From Imbroritus primus (lineage in GTDB: Bacteria; Pseudomonadota; Gammaproteobacteria; Burkholderiales; Burkholderiaceae): 64,000 nt of DNA. The translations under genes were made by a program, and so were the position numbers. Below the pieces are notes generated by a model. That model worked only from the letters and a program-made list of their open reading frames with translations, made no database searches and was not told the DNA's origin. Every line of letters starts with the position of its first letter. The first letter of the stretch is position 1. Location: positions 372,001-436,000 of the forward strand of contig AKCV02000015.1 of NCBI GenBank assembly GCA_000272025.2, in the 5' to 3' direction. Below are positions 1 to 8,156 of this stretch, in pieces.

Positions 1-80
1 CCTGTCATGCCTGGGCCAGCCGGCCTGCGTTGCGGCCCGTCAGTTGTGCCAAACTGGTGTGCCCAACCAGTCGCGCCAAT

Positions 81-449
81 TCAGTCGCCTGATTTTCCGC
101 GCTTGCGATGCTCCAGAAATGTCTTCAGCACAAGCGGATGGCAGTGCGCCGTATCTTTCGTCGCATACACCAGCGTGACCGCCCGCTCGCGCACCAGGGC
201 CGCGAGCTGGTCCACGGCAGCCTCGCGCTCGCGCAGTTCCGCTGCATAACGCTCGCCGAACTCCGTCCAGCGGGCCGGATCGTGGTTGTACCACTTGCGT
301 AGTTCGGTACTTGGCGCCACGTCCTTGAGCCACAGGTCGATATGCGCTTCCTCTTTTGTCAGGCCGCGCGGCCACAGGCGGTCCACCAGCACGCGGTAGC
401 CGTCGCTTGCGGCGGGCGGGTCGTAGGCGCGCTTCAGGCGGATGGTCAT
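81..449 (-). CDS. DUF488 family protein (YeaO-like)
   Basis: A 122-residue protein that fits the DUF488/YeaO family along its whole length. The N-terminal block with RVLVDRLWPRG, the middle block with LRKWYNHDPARWTEF, and the C-terminal VTLVYATKD are the family's conserved segments. The biochemical role of the family is not established. The start is an ATG preceded by GGGAGG at good spacing. It is read on the minus strand as a short independent gene downstream of the phosphatase gene, with about 50 bases between them. I see no membrane segment or signal peptide. Family assignment is confident; function is unknown. Confidence 0.9.
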   Translation of the reverse strand: MTIRLKRAYDPPAASDGYRVLVDRLWPRGLTKEEAHIDLWLKDVAPSTELRKWYNHDPARWTEFGERYAAELREREAAVDQLAALVRERAVTLVYATKDTAHCHPLVLKTFLEHRKRGKSGD

Positions 450-500
450 GGCAAGCCTCCCTTGCTGGTTGGCGGAACGATAGCCGCCGGCGGATGCGAT

Positions 501-2291
501 TCAGCCGGCCACGACGCCCGGCACCGCCAGCAGGTGATTCGAGAATCCACTTTCCGTCTCGCAGCGCCATGTCGCCCACAGCTTGCGGCCTTCGCTGCCA
601 GCCTCGTCGGCCTCCAGCGCGAGCCAGTTGCGTGCCGGCATCACGTACTTGTTGTGTCCCGGGAACAGCATCATCTCTACGGTGTACTGTACGTCGATAT
701 GCTGCGCCTTGCCTGCCATGCTGTTCAGCAGCGACAGGAACAGTCGTTCGGCCACGCCCATCAAGGACGGATGCACGACGGCGGACGAGGTGAACTGGTG
801 GATCTGCGCCCAGGTTTCCGTCAGTGGCAGGTCGCGCCGCACGGCGGTGCCCCAGGCTGCCACATGCACGTCGCCGGAGACGAGCGAGACACGCAGCCGC
901 TTGTCGCGGGCGATGCCGGAAAGCACTTCGAGCAGGCGCTTGCGCTCGCCTTCGTGGTCGTCGTGCGACCAGTGATCCTTCAGGTCATCCGCACTGCTGT
1001 CGATCACGTGGTCTTGTCCGAAGGTGTCGAGCAGGCCTTCCGCCAGCGACAGCTTGGGGTGCGCCACCGGCACCGACGACATGAACAGCAGGTGTTCGCA
1101 GCGGGCTTCCGCAGTCTTGCGCGTGCGTCCGCCGGCAGGCTTGGCTGTGGGTGCGGGCAGGGCGGCCATCCAGTCCTTGAGGCGGGACCAGGTAGAAGAT
1201 CCCATGACCTGGGTGCGCGAGCGTTCAGTGCGCAGATCCGCCGCCACGATGGCCAGCGGGCCAACACGGTATACGGAACTGAACCCTGGCTGCTGGTCGA
1301 GCATCGGCAGGGCAAGTGCGTCGCGCTTCAACGCCGTGCTCCAGGCGATAGGGGCGTAGAGCGGGTCGTTGCTCTGGAAACCTGCCGGCGTGGCATCGGT
1401 CAGGTCGGGGAGGTCGTCGAGCGCGTGCTGCATCTGGAACACCCAGAACGCCCGGCGCGCATGGCGGAACATCACGCGGAACAGTTCGCAGCGCTGCATG
1501 GCGCAGCTGTAGGAGCCCCAGCCATCGAAGATGTCGTGGTCGTCCCACATCATCACGGTGGGAACGCGCGCCAGGCCATCCGCCGCATCAAGGTTTGGTG
1601 CTTGCGTGCCCCACGGACGCCGTTTCTCAGGCAGCCAGCGCTGGCGGTAGAGCGTGAAGTAATACTGCTCGATCTCGCGTTCGAGGGCGGCGTTGACCTT
1701 GAAGTCCAGCTGCTCCTGCCGCGACAGGCTGACCCAGTGCTTGAGCGTGGGAATATCTTCCCAGATCGAATCGAAGTAGATCTGGTCGCCCCCCATCAAC
1801 AGCACATGAAAACGCTGTAGCCCCTTGTCGTGGATGCGTTCCTCGTGCCACAGCTGCTCCTTGTCGAGCAGCCGATCCCCAGGGCGCAGCAGACGGTCGT
1901 GACTTTCCAGCAGGTCCTGCCACACGGTATTGGCCGGGCGGACCAGCTTGCGCATGCCGCTGGGGTCGGAGAAGCCATTGCATGATACGTACGCGATCCG
2001 CGGCGCAGTGCCGGTTGCCGGTACCGTGAAATGCCAGACCGGCCCGCCTTCGATGCCATATTCCACACGGCGCTCCTGCGCCTGCATCTTGCAGGCAAGG
2101 TCATAGCGCAGGTAGCGTTCCTTGCGGAACAGCAGCAGCTCGCGCGGGCGGCCTGCGTCGCGTCCTTCTACCAGCAGCCTGGGCGCCGGGGCATCCTCGT
2201 GCACGCCGATCAGCGCCGTGACGCGCCACATATTATTGTTGCCGACGCCGCGAAACGACAGTACCGGGCCGATGAGCATCTGCTCCGCCAT
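501..2291 (-). CDS. PhoD-like metallophosphatase / alkaline phosphatase D family protein
   Basis: A 596-residue calcineurin-like metallophosphoesterase of the PhoD-like group. Metal-ligand motifs appear in family order: GGDQIYFD near residue 165, MWDDHDIFDGWGS from about residue 248, and a SGDVHVAAWG block near residue 472. The first 110 residues (GPVLSFRGVGNNN onwards) form the N-terminal region typical of the cytoplasmic, signal-less PhoD-like proteins. I see no Tat or Sec signal, so secretion is unlikely. The start is ATG with GGAGGA directly upstream. The substrate cannot be read from sequence; a phosphodiester or phosphomonoester is expected from the family. Confidence 0.85.
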   Translation of the reverse strand: MAEQMLIGPVLSFRGVGNNNMWRVTALIGVHEDAPAPRLLVEGRDAGRPRELLLFRKERYLRYDLACKMQAQERRVEYGIEGGPVWHFTVPATGTAPRIAYVSCNGFSDPSGMRKLVRPANTVWQDLLESHDRLLRPGDRLLDKEQLWHEERIHDKGLQRFHVLLMGGDQIYFDSIWEDIPTLKHWVSLSRQEQLDFKVNAALEREIEQYYFTLYRQRWLPEKRRPWGTQAPNLDAADGLARVPTVMMWDDHDIFDGWGSYSCAMQRCELFRVMFRHARRAFWVFQMQHALDDLPDLTDATPAGFQSNDPLYAPIAWSTALKRDALALPMLDQQPGFSSVYRVGPLAIVAADLRTERSRTQVMGSSTWSRLKDWMAALPAPTAKPAGGRTRKTAEARCEHLLFMSSVPVAHPKLSLAEGLLDTFGQDHVIDSSADDLKDHWSHDDHEGERKRLLEVLSGIARDKRLRVSLVSGDVHVAAWGTAVRRDLPLTETWAQIHQFTSSAVVHPSLMGVAERLFLSLLNSMAGKAQHIDVQYTVEMMLFPGHNKYVMPARNWLALEADEAGSEGRKLWATWRCETESGFSNHLLAVPGVVAG

Positions 2292-2391
2292 GTGTCCTCC
2301 TGCTGTTGTGATTTTTTTGCGAGCCTATCACGCACCGCCGCGCCGTGGAACTTCGTCGCCCGAGCGTTGGCGGCTGCCGGCGTGTGCGTCG

Positions 2392-2787
2392 TCACACGGT
2401 GTACGGCTCCTCCACCATTCGCTGCGAAATCCACCAGATATTGCCGCTCGGATCGCGCACACCGCCTTGCCGGTCGCCATAGGGCTTGTCACCGACCTCC
2501 ATCACCAGCTCGCCGCCATGCTGCAGCGCGCGTGCCACCGCGGCATCGGCATCGTCCACGTAGAAATAGTACGTGCTCGCCATCGGCGGATACTCCTTGT
2601 TGCTCTCGCCCACCATCACCGTCGATGTGCCGAGCCGGATCTGAGCATTGGAGATGCCGCCATCGGGGCGCACGGAGCGTAGCGTCTCCGTGCCGCCGAG
2701 TCCCTTGACCAGAAAAGCGATGAGCCGTTCGGCGTCCTGGACGATGAAATAAGGGGTGACGGTGTTGAAGCCGGGAGGGATGTACAT
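2392..2787 (-). CDS. VOC (glyoxalase/bleomycin-resistance fold) family protein
   Basis: A 131-residue single-domain VOC protein. The N-terminal part (GFNTVTPYFIVQDAERLIAF) and the C-terminal part (GDKPYGDRQGGVRDPSGNIW) match the PhnB-like/YdeI-type branch, in which the last motif carries a metal- or substrate-binding position. The reading frame extends upstream, but the ATG at 2787 is chosen because AAGGAG sits just before it and the family starts with a similar MYIPPGF-type segment. It is a stand-alone gene between the phosphatase and the toxin-antitoxin pair. Substrate unknown. Confidence 0.85.
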   Translation of the reverse strand: MYIPPGFNTVTPYFIVQDAERLIAFLVKGLGGTETLRSVRPDGGISNAQIRLGTSTVMVGESNKEYPPMASTYYFYVDDADAAVARALQHGGELVMEVGDKPYGDRQGGVRDPSGNIWWISQRMVEEPYTV

Positions 2788-2885
2788 GAGGTTGCTCCTT
2801 GGAAAAGGAAGACGTCTCAGAACCTGACAGACAAGGAGCTTTTTTCTTTGCGGAGGATCATGCACGCAAGGCCGCTCCGAAATAC

Positions 2886-3395
2886 TCAGGTCATGTCGAG
2901 GCCGGTGGCAAACTGCTGCAGCCGAAGTCCTTCAGCATGTGCTTCTGCCAGCAACTGGCTCCAGTCATCGGGAGGATGCCCGTTTTCCAACATCCTGCGG
3001 AACACACGATACGCATCATCCTGGCTTTCGTAGGCGCGTTTGGTGTCCTCATCATTGACCCAAGCAAACACAATCACCTTGCTTGGGGCGTGATAGCGAA
3101 AGAATAGACGGTATTGCTGAAAGAATTTGGCTCGAAACCAATGCTTGTGGTGATCACCCAGCGTACCGCCCTGACGGTACTCGGGCCGAGCAGGGTCCTG
3201 CGGGATGAGGTCGAATGCCAGTCGAGTGATAGCCGCCAATCGTTTCGCGGCATTTTTCTTCACATAGCCAGAAGGATCTTTCTTCTTGAGCGCCTGGACT
3301 TGTGCAGTCAATGCCTCTAGCTGAGCAATGAACAAGGGGTGCGCGAACACCGCCCAGCCGTGAATGAGCAATGGTGCAGCCGTGCGTCCGCTCAT
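2886..3395 (-). CDS. yhaV: YhaV-family type II toxin
   Basis: A 169-residue homologue of the E. coli YhaV ribosome-dependent mRNA endonuclease. Family-wide blocks are visible: GWAVFAHPLFIAQLEALTAQV, KKNAAKRLAAITRLAFDLIP, KHWFRAKFFQQYRLFFRYH and GHPPDDW. YhaV belongs to the RelE-type RNase fold. The gene overlaps the upstream antitoxin by four bases (ATGA), the usual sign of coupled translation in a toxin-antitoxin operon. All conserved segments are intact, so it is probably functional. It is held in check by the PrlF partner and by autorepression at the palindromes upstream of that gene. Confidence 0.92.
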   Translation of the reverse strand: MSGRTAAPLLIHGWAVFAHPLFIAQLEALTAQVQALKKKDPSGYVKKNAAKRLAAITRLAFDLIPQDPARPEYRQGGTLGDHHKHWFRAKFFQQYRLFFRYHAPSKVIVFAWVNDEDTKRAYESQDDAYRVFRRMLENGHPPDDWSQLLAEAHAEGLRLQQFATGLDMT

Positions 3396-3721
3396 TCATC
3401 ATCTGCCGAGAGCGGGGCATCCAGATCGACATCGACGCCTTGCGTCAGCGACTGAAGGCGCTGCACGAAGCGGCGATCAACGGCTTGCAGGCGCGCGGGA
3501 TGGCGCGCGATGTCGTCGGCCAGAAACCCCAGAAATTGTCCAAGGACGGGGTCTGCTTCGTCGGCAGACTCTGCGCGCGTCAACACGACCTCGCCGCTGG
3601 GGCGGATCGTGTAGTGAATCCTGTCGCGCTTGTCCAGCCGCAGGGCGCGGCGTACGGATTCGGGGACTGTGGTCTGGTAGCGGTCGGTCAGTGTCGATTC
3701 GGCTTCGAGAATAGCAGGCAT
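3392..3721 (-). CDS. prlF: PrlF-family antitoxin (SpoVT/AbrB-type DNA-binding)
   Basis: A 109-residue antitoxin of the PrlF/SohA type. Residues about 5 to 50 (EAESTLTDRYQTTVPESVRRALRL, then DRIHYTIRPSGEVVL) form the swapped-hairpin AbrB DNA-binding domain. The C-terminal half (DPVLGQFLGFLADDIARHP...) is the region that contacts YhaV in the family. In E. coli, PrlF neutralises YhaV and the pair represses its own promoter. Its start lies only 14 bases from two identical 14-bp palindromes, a fitting autoregulatory operator. Confidence 0.92.
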   Translation of the reverse strand: MPAILEAESTLTDRYQTTVPESVRRALRLDKRDRIHYTIRPSGEVVLTRAESADEADPVLGQFLGFLADDIARHPARLQAVDRRFVQRLQSLTQGVDVDLDAPLSADDE

Positions 3722-3734
3722 GACGAACTCCTAG

Positions 3735-3770
3735 AATGCAATTGCATTGTAATTGTAATGCAATTGCATT
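3735..3770 (-). promoter_or_regulatory. Double palindromic operator of the prlF-yhaV operon
   Basis: Two identical perfect palindromes, AATGCAATTGCATT, occupy 3735-3748 and 3757-3770. They are separated by eight bases that contain a third AATT-centred partial copy. Start-to-start spacing is 22 bases, about two helical turns, so two dimers would bind the same DNA face. The position directly upstream of the antitoxin start suggests PrlF/YhaV autorepression; that role is inferred. Confidence 0.75.
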
Positions 3771-3967
3771 GTTTCTTCCAGGCTCGCTATTCGCCGTATA
3801 TCGTGCGGCGAATATGGCGCATTTTCTCCGCTCGGTTTGAGGGCGAGGATTCCAGACCAATAATCTGGCGTTATCCATATGGATACTGGTAAAACAGCCG
3901 GACCTTGTTGTTGTCAGAGAGCATGATCGACGAGGTGCTTGCCTGTCTCAAAGTTTCTCGTCGACGC

Positions 3968-4186
3968 TCAAATTTTATCGACTACTGATTTAGGCGCTGC
4001 GTTACAAGCCTCGCACCATTCGATAAATTCGACTACATCCAAATACTGCTCCCCACGCTCGATCTTCGACACATAGCTTTGCCCCTTGCCCAATTTTTCA
4101 GCAAGTTGTACTTGCGTCAGACCGCTCTGTAGACGCGTCTTGCGCAACACTTTTCTAAGCGTTTCGTACCGTTGACCATAGATCAT
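3968..4186 (-). CDS. Small XRE-family helix-turn-helix protein
   Basis: A 72-residue protein that is almost entirely one XRE/Cro-type helix-turn-helix domain: LRKVLRKTRLQSGLTQVQLAEKLGKGQSYVSKIERGEQYLDVVEFIEWCEAC. The recognition-helix pattern (GQSYVSKIERGE) is canonical. It has no extra effector domain and no adjacent RelE/HigB-like toxin, so it may be a solitary regulator or a remnant of a larger element. The local DNA is more AT-rich than the window average. An inverted repeat centred about 36 bases upstream of its start is a likely autoregulatory site. Confidence 0.8.
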   Translation of the reverse strand: MIYGQRYETLRKVLRKTRLQSGLTQVQLAEKLGKGQSYVSKIERGEQYLDVVEFIEWCEACNAAPKSVVDKI

Positions 4187-4198
4187 GAACCCATGCTA

Positions 4199-4232
4199 TA
4201 GTCCGGTTTGGAATAGTCGATTTTAGACTATT
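4199..4232. promoter_or_regulatory. Inverted-repeat operator upstream of the XRE gene
   Basis: AATAGTC (4212-4218) and GACTATT (4226-4232) form a perfect 7-bp inverted repeat around a 7-base spacer. A further TAGTC half-site lies at 4199-4203, about 13 bases away. TAGTC/GACTA arms of this type are common XRE-repressor sites. The element is 26 to 46 bases upstream of the XRE start and could also influence the plus-strand gene beginning at 4354. Binding is inferred. Confidence 0.6.
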
Positions 4233-4353
4233 TTGACGCGCAAGGGAGCGAAAAATTGAGAAAGTGCATCCGCGATATGGTGGCGAGGACTTTGTCTATG
4301 TACAGCGTGGGAGCGCTTGGACTTATCAGAGCTAATTGCTACGGTCAGCCCAG

Positions 4354-4761
4354 ATGAATCCGCATCCGATTTCTCCGCTCGCTATAGAGGACCGATTTCG
4401 TCGAGCGCTGCTCAGTTCCTCGCTCAAGACATTGGCTGCGCTGGTCGACGACGACGCAATAGTGGTCGATGCTAGCGGTTGCGTTTACGACAAGCGCGCG
4501 ATTCTGTCGCATTTCGCTTTGTTAGCAGAACAACTGGCAAGTCTGGACTTGCTGGATTGGCATGTGCAGACATGGGGTGATACGGCGGTCGTGGTGTCGC
4601 GCGTGAGACGATTGATGATCGTGCGCGAAATCGGGAAAAGGCATGCCGTGTCGGAGGTCGTGCGCTACACACGTGTATGGCGCATGGTGAGCGGCGCATG
4701 GCGACTGGCGGCGTCACACGCGACGTTGGTGCACACTGGCGATTCGTCGTCCTCCGAATAA
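4354..4761 (+). CDS. SnoaL/DUF4440-like small protein, copy 1
   Basis: A 135-residue protein with an NTF2/SnoaL-like cone-fold pattern: an N-terminal helix (EDRFRRALLSSSLKTLAALVDDDAIVVDASG), a central segment (KRAILSHFALL), then strands ending in WRMVSGAWRLAASHAT, the common end of DUF4440 domains. Such domains bind small hydrophobic ligands or act as minor enzymes; the ligand here is unknown. The ATG at 4354 is preferred over an in-frame TTG at 4336 because the paralogue at 5227 starts at the equivalent place. The first 84 or so residues are about 85% identical to that paralogue by eye, but the codons differ widely. Confidence 0.7.
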   Translation: MNPHPISPLAIEDRFRRALLSSSLKTLAALVDDDAIVVDASGCVYDKRAILSHFALLAEQLASLDLLDWHVQTWGDTAVVVSRVRRLMIVREIGKRHAVSEVVRYTRVWRMVSGAWRLAASHATLVHTGDSSSSE

Positions 4762-5226
4762 GCGGTCTATAGGCCGTTTCGTTTCCTTTGGCAAGGTGAG
4801 CTATCCCTTCAGCCGCGTGAGGCGCTGGTCCTGTGTGGGCGCGACGCGCAGTCATTTTTTTTGCTCCTTCTTGGCCCTGGCGGCATTCCACGAATATTCC
4901 TGTTTGGAAGCCATCAGGCGTCTATTCACCGTGCTCACCGGCAGATTGATCATGTGCTTGAAAATTTGAAAGATCCTTGCATCGTCGAAAGAGCAGATGC
5001 GGTATGTCTGAGAAATTGGACCGCAAGAACAGACATGAAATCGCTGTAGATCAAGGCACAGCGTGCGGTTAACGGAGTTTTGAAAAAATTCGGCTCATGA
5101 AGATATAGCTAGATATTCAGCACTTTCAAATTTGTTCCAAAACCGAATATTTCTGAGCGTTGGCTCTAGTGCGTTAGCGGAGCATGTGTGTTGCTGAGGC
5201 TCACGCTTCAGGTTGCTGGAACATCC
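4762..5226. other. AT-rich non-coding stretch between the two SnoaL-like paralogues
   Basis: About 465 bases without a convincing gene. It is clearly more AT-rich than the flanking host DNA. A run of eight T follows a weak GC-rich arm near 4837-4862 and could be a terminator for the first paralogue, but the stem is poor. The short open frame around 4861-5049 has no ribosome-binding site or recognisable similarity. Confidence 0.4.
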
Positions 5227-5721
5227 ATGACTGATATCGCCGATACCCCATACCATCCCGTTTCACCGCTGGTAGCCGAAGACCGCTTTCGCCGCGCCTT
5301 GCTGAATTCCTCGCTGCGCACGCTTGCCGCGTTGCTGGACGACAGCGCCATCGTGGTCGATGCGAGCGGCTGCGTGTATGACAAGCGGGCGATCCTGTCG
5401 CACTTTGCCTTGCTGGTGGAGCAGTTGGTGGGACTCGACCTGCTGGAGTGGCATGTCGAGATCTGGGGCGACACGGCGGTGGTGGTGTCGCGGGTGCGTC
5501 GGCTGGTGCTGGTCAAGGCTCCCGGCAAGGGCGCCGGCAAGGGCGGGGTGATATCGGAGGAGGTGCGCTATACGCGGGTATGGCGCATGTACGATGGCGC
5601 GTGGCGGCTGGCGGCGTCGCATGCGACGGGGCTGCACGACATGGACCGGCCGCCGGGTGGGCAGGGCGGCGAGCCGGCTGCGGTGGATGCGGCACGGCCG
5701 CCTGGCGGATCAAAGACGTGA
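5227..5721 (+). CDS. SnoaL/DUF4440-like small protein, copy 2
   Basis: A 164-residue paralogue of the gene at 4354. The shared core carries EDRFRRALLNSSLRTLAALL, VVDASGCVYDKRAILSHFALL, WGDTAVVVSRVRRL and VRYTRVWRMYDGAWRLAASHAT. Differences lie mainly in a Gly/Lys-rich loop (about residues 99 to 110) and in a longer, low-complexity C-terminal tail rich in Gly, Pro and Ala. GC content is higher than in copy 1 and like the host. The ATG at 5227 is chosen because similarity with copy 1 begins just after it. The function is unknown; a ligand-binding NTF2-like fold is the best guess. Confidence 0.72.
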   Translation: MTDIADTPYHPVSPLVAEDRFRRALLNSSLRTLAALLDDSAIVVDASGCVYDKRAILSHFALLVEQLVGLDLLEWHVEIWGDTAVVVSRVRRLVLVKAPGKGAGKGGVISEEVRYTRVWRMYDGAWRLAASHATGLHDMDRPPGGQGGEPAAVDAARPPGGSKT

Positions 5722-5827
5722 GCAAGGTGCGGGCAGCCGGCACAGTACGGCGGGTGCGGTGTGGATATGGAGGGCGCTTGCCCGGCATCTTCAGCTTGGC
5801 TTCATCTCCGCCCGTATAATCGGCCGC

Positions 5828-6615
5828 ATGCGCATCCTGCTCGTCGAAGACGACCTTTCCCTGGGCGAGTCGATCGAGTCGTGGCTCAGGCTCGATGGCT
5901 ATGTCGTGGACCGCGTGACGCGCGGCGATCACGCGGAGGCGGCATTGGCGACGCATGACTACCAGTGCCTGCTGATCGACCGCGGCCTGCCGGGTGTGAC
6001 GGGCGATGCGCTGCTGCACCGCCTGCGCGAGCGCCACGCGACGACGCCAGCGATCATGATCACGGCGCGCGATGCGGTGCGCGACCGGATCGAGGGGCTG
6101 GATCTGGGCGCAGACGATTACCTGGTCAAACCATTCGATCTCGAAGAGTTGTCGGCACGCATCCGTGCAGCCATCCGGCGGCACGATGGTCGCTCCTCGC
6201 CCGCCTTGCGGCACGGCGGGCTGGTGCTGGACGAGGCGGGCAGCAGGTGACCCTGCATGGCGCACCGCTGACGCTGACGGCGCGCGAGTTCGCGGTACTG
6301 CATGCGCTGATCCGCCGGCCCGGCCACATCGTGTCCCGCGCACAGCTGGAAGAGGCGCTGTACGGGTGGGGCGACGAGGTCGAGAGCAACGCCATCGAAG
6401 TGCATATCTACAACCTGCGGCGCAAGCTGGGCGCAGGCTGGATCGAGACCATCCGGCGGCAGGGGTATCGTCTGGGAGATTCACCCATGAGCCCGCCTGC
6501 AGATGGCAAGATCGCCAGCGCGGCGGACAATGCTGCTGGCGATACAGATGCCGACGCTGGTGGCGACGCCGCAGGCGGGCCGATAGGCCGGTCCGAACAC
6601 CCGCGAGCGCGCTGA
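5828..6615 (+). pseudogene. qseB: OmpR/QseB-type response regulator interrupted by a frameshift
   Basis: The first 138 codons encode a complete receiver domain: acidic pocket Glu7/Asp8/Asp9, phosphoacceptor Asp51 in CLLIDRGLPG, and LVKPFD with the conserved Lys. The frame then stops at 6248-6250. The adjacent frame continues seamlessly with a winged-helix DNA-binding domain (VTLHGAPLTLTAREFAVL ... EVHIYNLRRKLG ... TIRRQGYRLG) and runs to 6615. Inserting one base in the GGG run near 6238-6240 would restore a single gene. The C-terminal tail after GYRLG is unusually long and rich in Ala, Gly and Asp. Only one base separates its stop from the kinase gene. A sequencing error in the homopolymer is as likely as a real mutation. 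Confidence 0.85.
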
Positions 6616-6616
6616 C

Positions 6617-8041
6617 ATGGCATTCCTCTGGTTTGCCCGCAGGTCTTCCCTCCCTTCCGTACCGCCGCATGGCTATTCGCTGCGGCGGCGGCTGATTGCG
6701 ACAACGGTCGGGTCGAGCGTGATCGCCGGTCTGGTGAGCACGGCCATCGTGCTGGCCATTGCCTGGAAGGAAACCAACGAGACATTCGACGACACGCTGG
6801 AAGAGGGCGCCAAGCTCGTACTGGCGCTCGGTGAGGACGCGGCGGGCGGACCGGCGCGCGCCGATGCCGATCGCGGCAGGCAGGGCGCAACCATGGGTCT
6901 CGACTACCAGATCGTGTCGCGAGAAGGCGTTGTCCTGCGACGTGGCGAGGATGCGCCGAAGCAGCCGTTCGTCGATCCCGGTAGCAAGGACGACACGTTC
7001 TACGATACGCGAGTGGACGGCGAATGGTGGCGTGTGTATGTGCGCCGGCACAAGGCGCTGGGTTTTTCGGTGCAGATCGGTCAGGAATGGGATGACCGCA
7101 GCGCCTTGCTGCGCGATGGGCTGGCCGCGCTGGCCTGGCCTTTGGCTGCATTGTGGGCGGTGCTCGGGCTGGTCAACTGGTGGCTGGTGCGGCGGCAGCT
7201 GGCGCCGCTCGACCGCATGGCACAAGGCCTTGCCGCGAAGTCGCCCAGCGACCTGTCGCCGGTACGGGACGATAGCCAGGCGCGCGAAGTGCAGTCGGTG
7301 GTGACGGCGCTGAATCGCTTGCTGGCGCGCCTCTCGCAGGCGCTGGAAGGCGAACGCCGCTTCACGGCCGATGCGGCGCACGAATTGCGCACGCCGCTGG
7401 CCGCGCTGGCATCGCGCATCCAGGTGATGCAGCGCAGCTATGCGGCCGATATGGACTCTGCCATGGCACCGGCGCTGGCGGCGGATCTGCAGCGCTTGCG
7501 CGAGGATGTCGCCCGCAGTACCGCGCTGGTGGAAAACCTGTTGCAGCTGGCGCGGCTCGATCCGCAGTCCGCCGACGCGGTGGCGACGGACCGCATCGAC
7601 ATGCAGGCACTGCTCGACGACGTCGTGCGCATGTGTGCTGCGGCTGCGAAGGGGCGGCGCATCATGGTTTCGGTCACCTGCGACGTGGTGACGATGGCCG
7701 GGCACTACGACTGGTTGTTCAGTGCCTTGCGCAATCTGCTCGACAACGCCATCCGGTATGGCCGGGAGGGTGGACGCGTGGAGGTGTCGGCAAGCCACCG
7801 CGGCGGGACGATCGAGATTGCGGTGCGCGACGATGGTCCGGGCGTGGCATCGGCTGACCTTGATCACTTGACGCAGCGTTTTTTCCGGGTACTCGGCACG
7901 GGGACGCAAGGCAGCGGTCTGGGTCTGTCGATTGCAGCGCGCGTAGCCGAGCTGCATGGCGGGACACTGACGTTTGGCAAGGGGCTCGATGGGGTCGGGC
8001 TGGGCGTGGTGTTGACGATCCCAGTCAAGACCGCAGGCTGA
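6617..8041 (+). CDS. qseC: QseC-type sensor histidine kinase
   Basis: A 474-residue membrane histidine kinase. A first membrane helix (about residues 26 to 48) is followed by a periplasmic loop of about 120 residues and a second helix near 168 to 190. A HAMP-like linker leads to the H-box FTADAAHELRTPL with phospho-acceptor His255. The N-box (LRNLLDNAIRYG) and G-boxes (DDGPGVA, GSGLGLSI) are intact. The architecture and H-box match the QseC/PmrB group. It is co-transcribed with the response regulator immediately upstream. The downstream ygiW supports the QseBC assignment, because ygiW borders qseBC in enterobacteria. The signal is unknown. Confidence 0.88.
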   Translation: MAFLWFARRSSLPSVPPHGYSLRRRLIATTVGSSVIAGLVSTAIVLAIAWKETNETFDDTLEEGAKLVLALGEDAAGGPARADADRGRQGATMGLDYQIVSREGVVLRRGEDAPKQPFVDPGSKDDTFYDTRVDGEWWRVYVRRHKALGFSVQIGQEWDDRSALLRDGLAALAWPLAALWAVLGLVNWWLVRRQLAPLDRMAQGLAAKSPSDLSPVRDDSQAREVQSVVTALNRLLARLSQALEGERRFTADAAHELRTPLAALASRIQVMQRSYAADMDSAMAPALAADLQRLREDVARSTALVENLLQLARLDPQSADAVATDRIDMQALLDDVVRMCAAAAKGRRIMVSVTCDVVTMAGHYDWLFSALRNLLDNAIRYGREGGRVEVSASHRGGTIEIAVRDDGPGVASADLDHLTQRFFRVLGTGTQGSGLGLSIAARVAELHGGTLTFGKGLDGVGLGVVLTIPVKTAG

Positions 8042-8156
8042 GCAGTATCGCGCAGGACAGCGATACGGGACTCGCGGCTCAGATTCACTTCATGTTGGGG
8101 TGGTGCAATAACGGTGTGTTCAATGTCAACGCCGTTATCGGCGCAAGGAGTTCATC

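Noticed and set aside
4861..5049. A 62-codon frame between the SnoaL-like paralogues
   Set aside because: No ribosome-binding site and no similarity or domain pattern that I can recognise; treated as non-coding.
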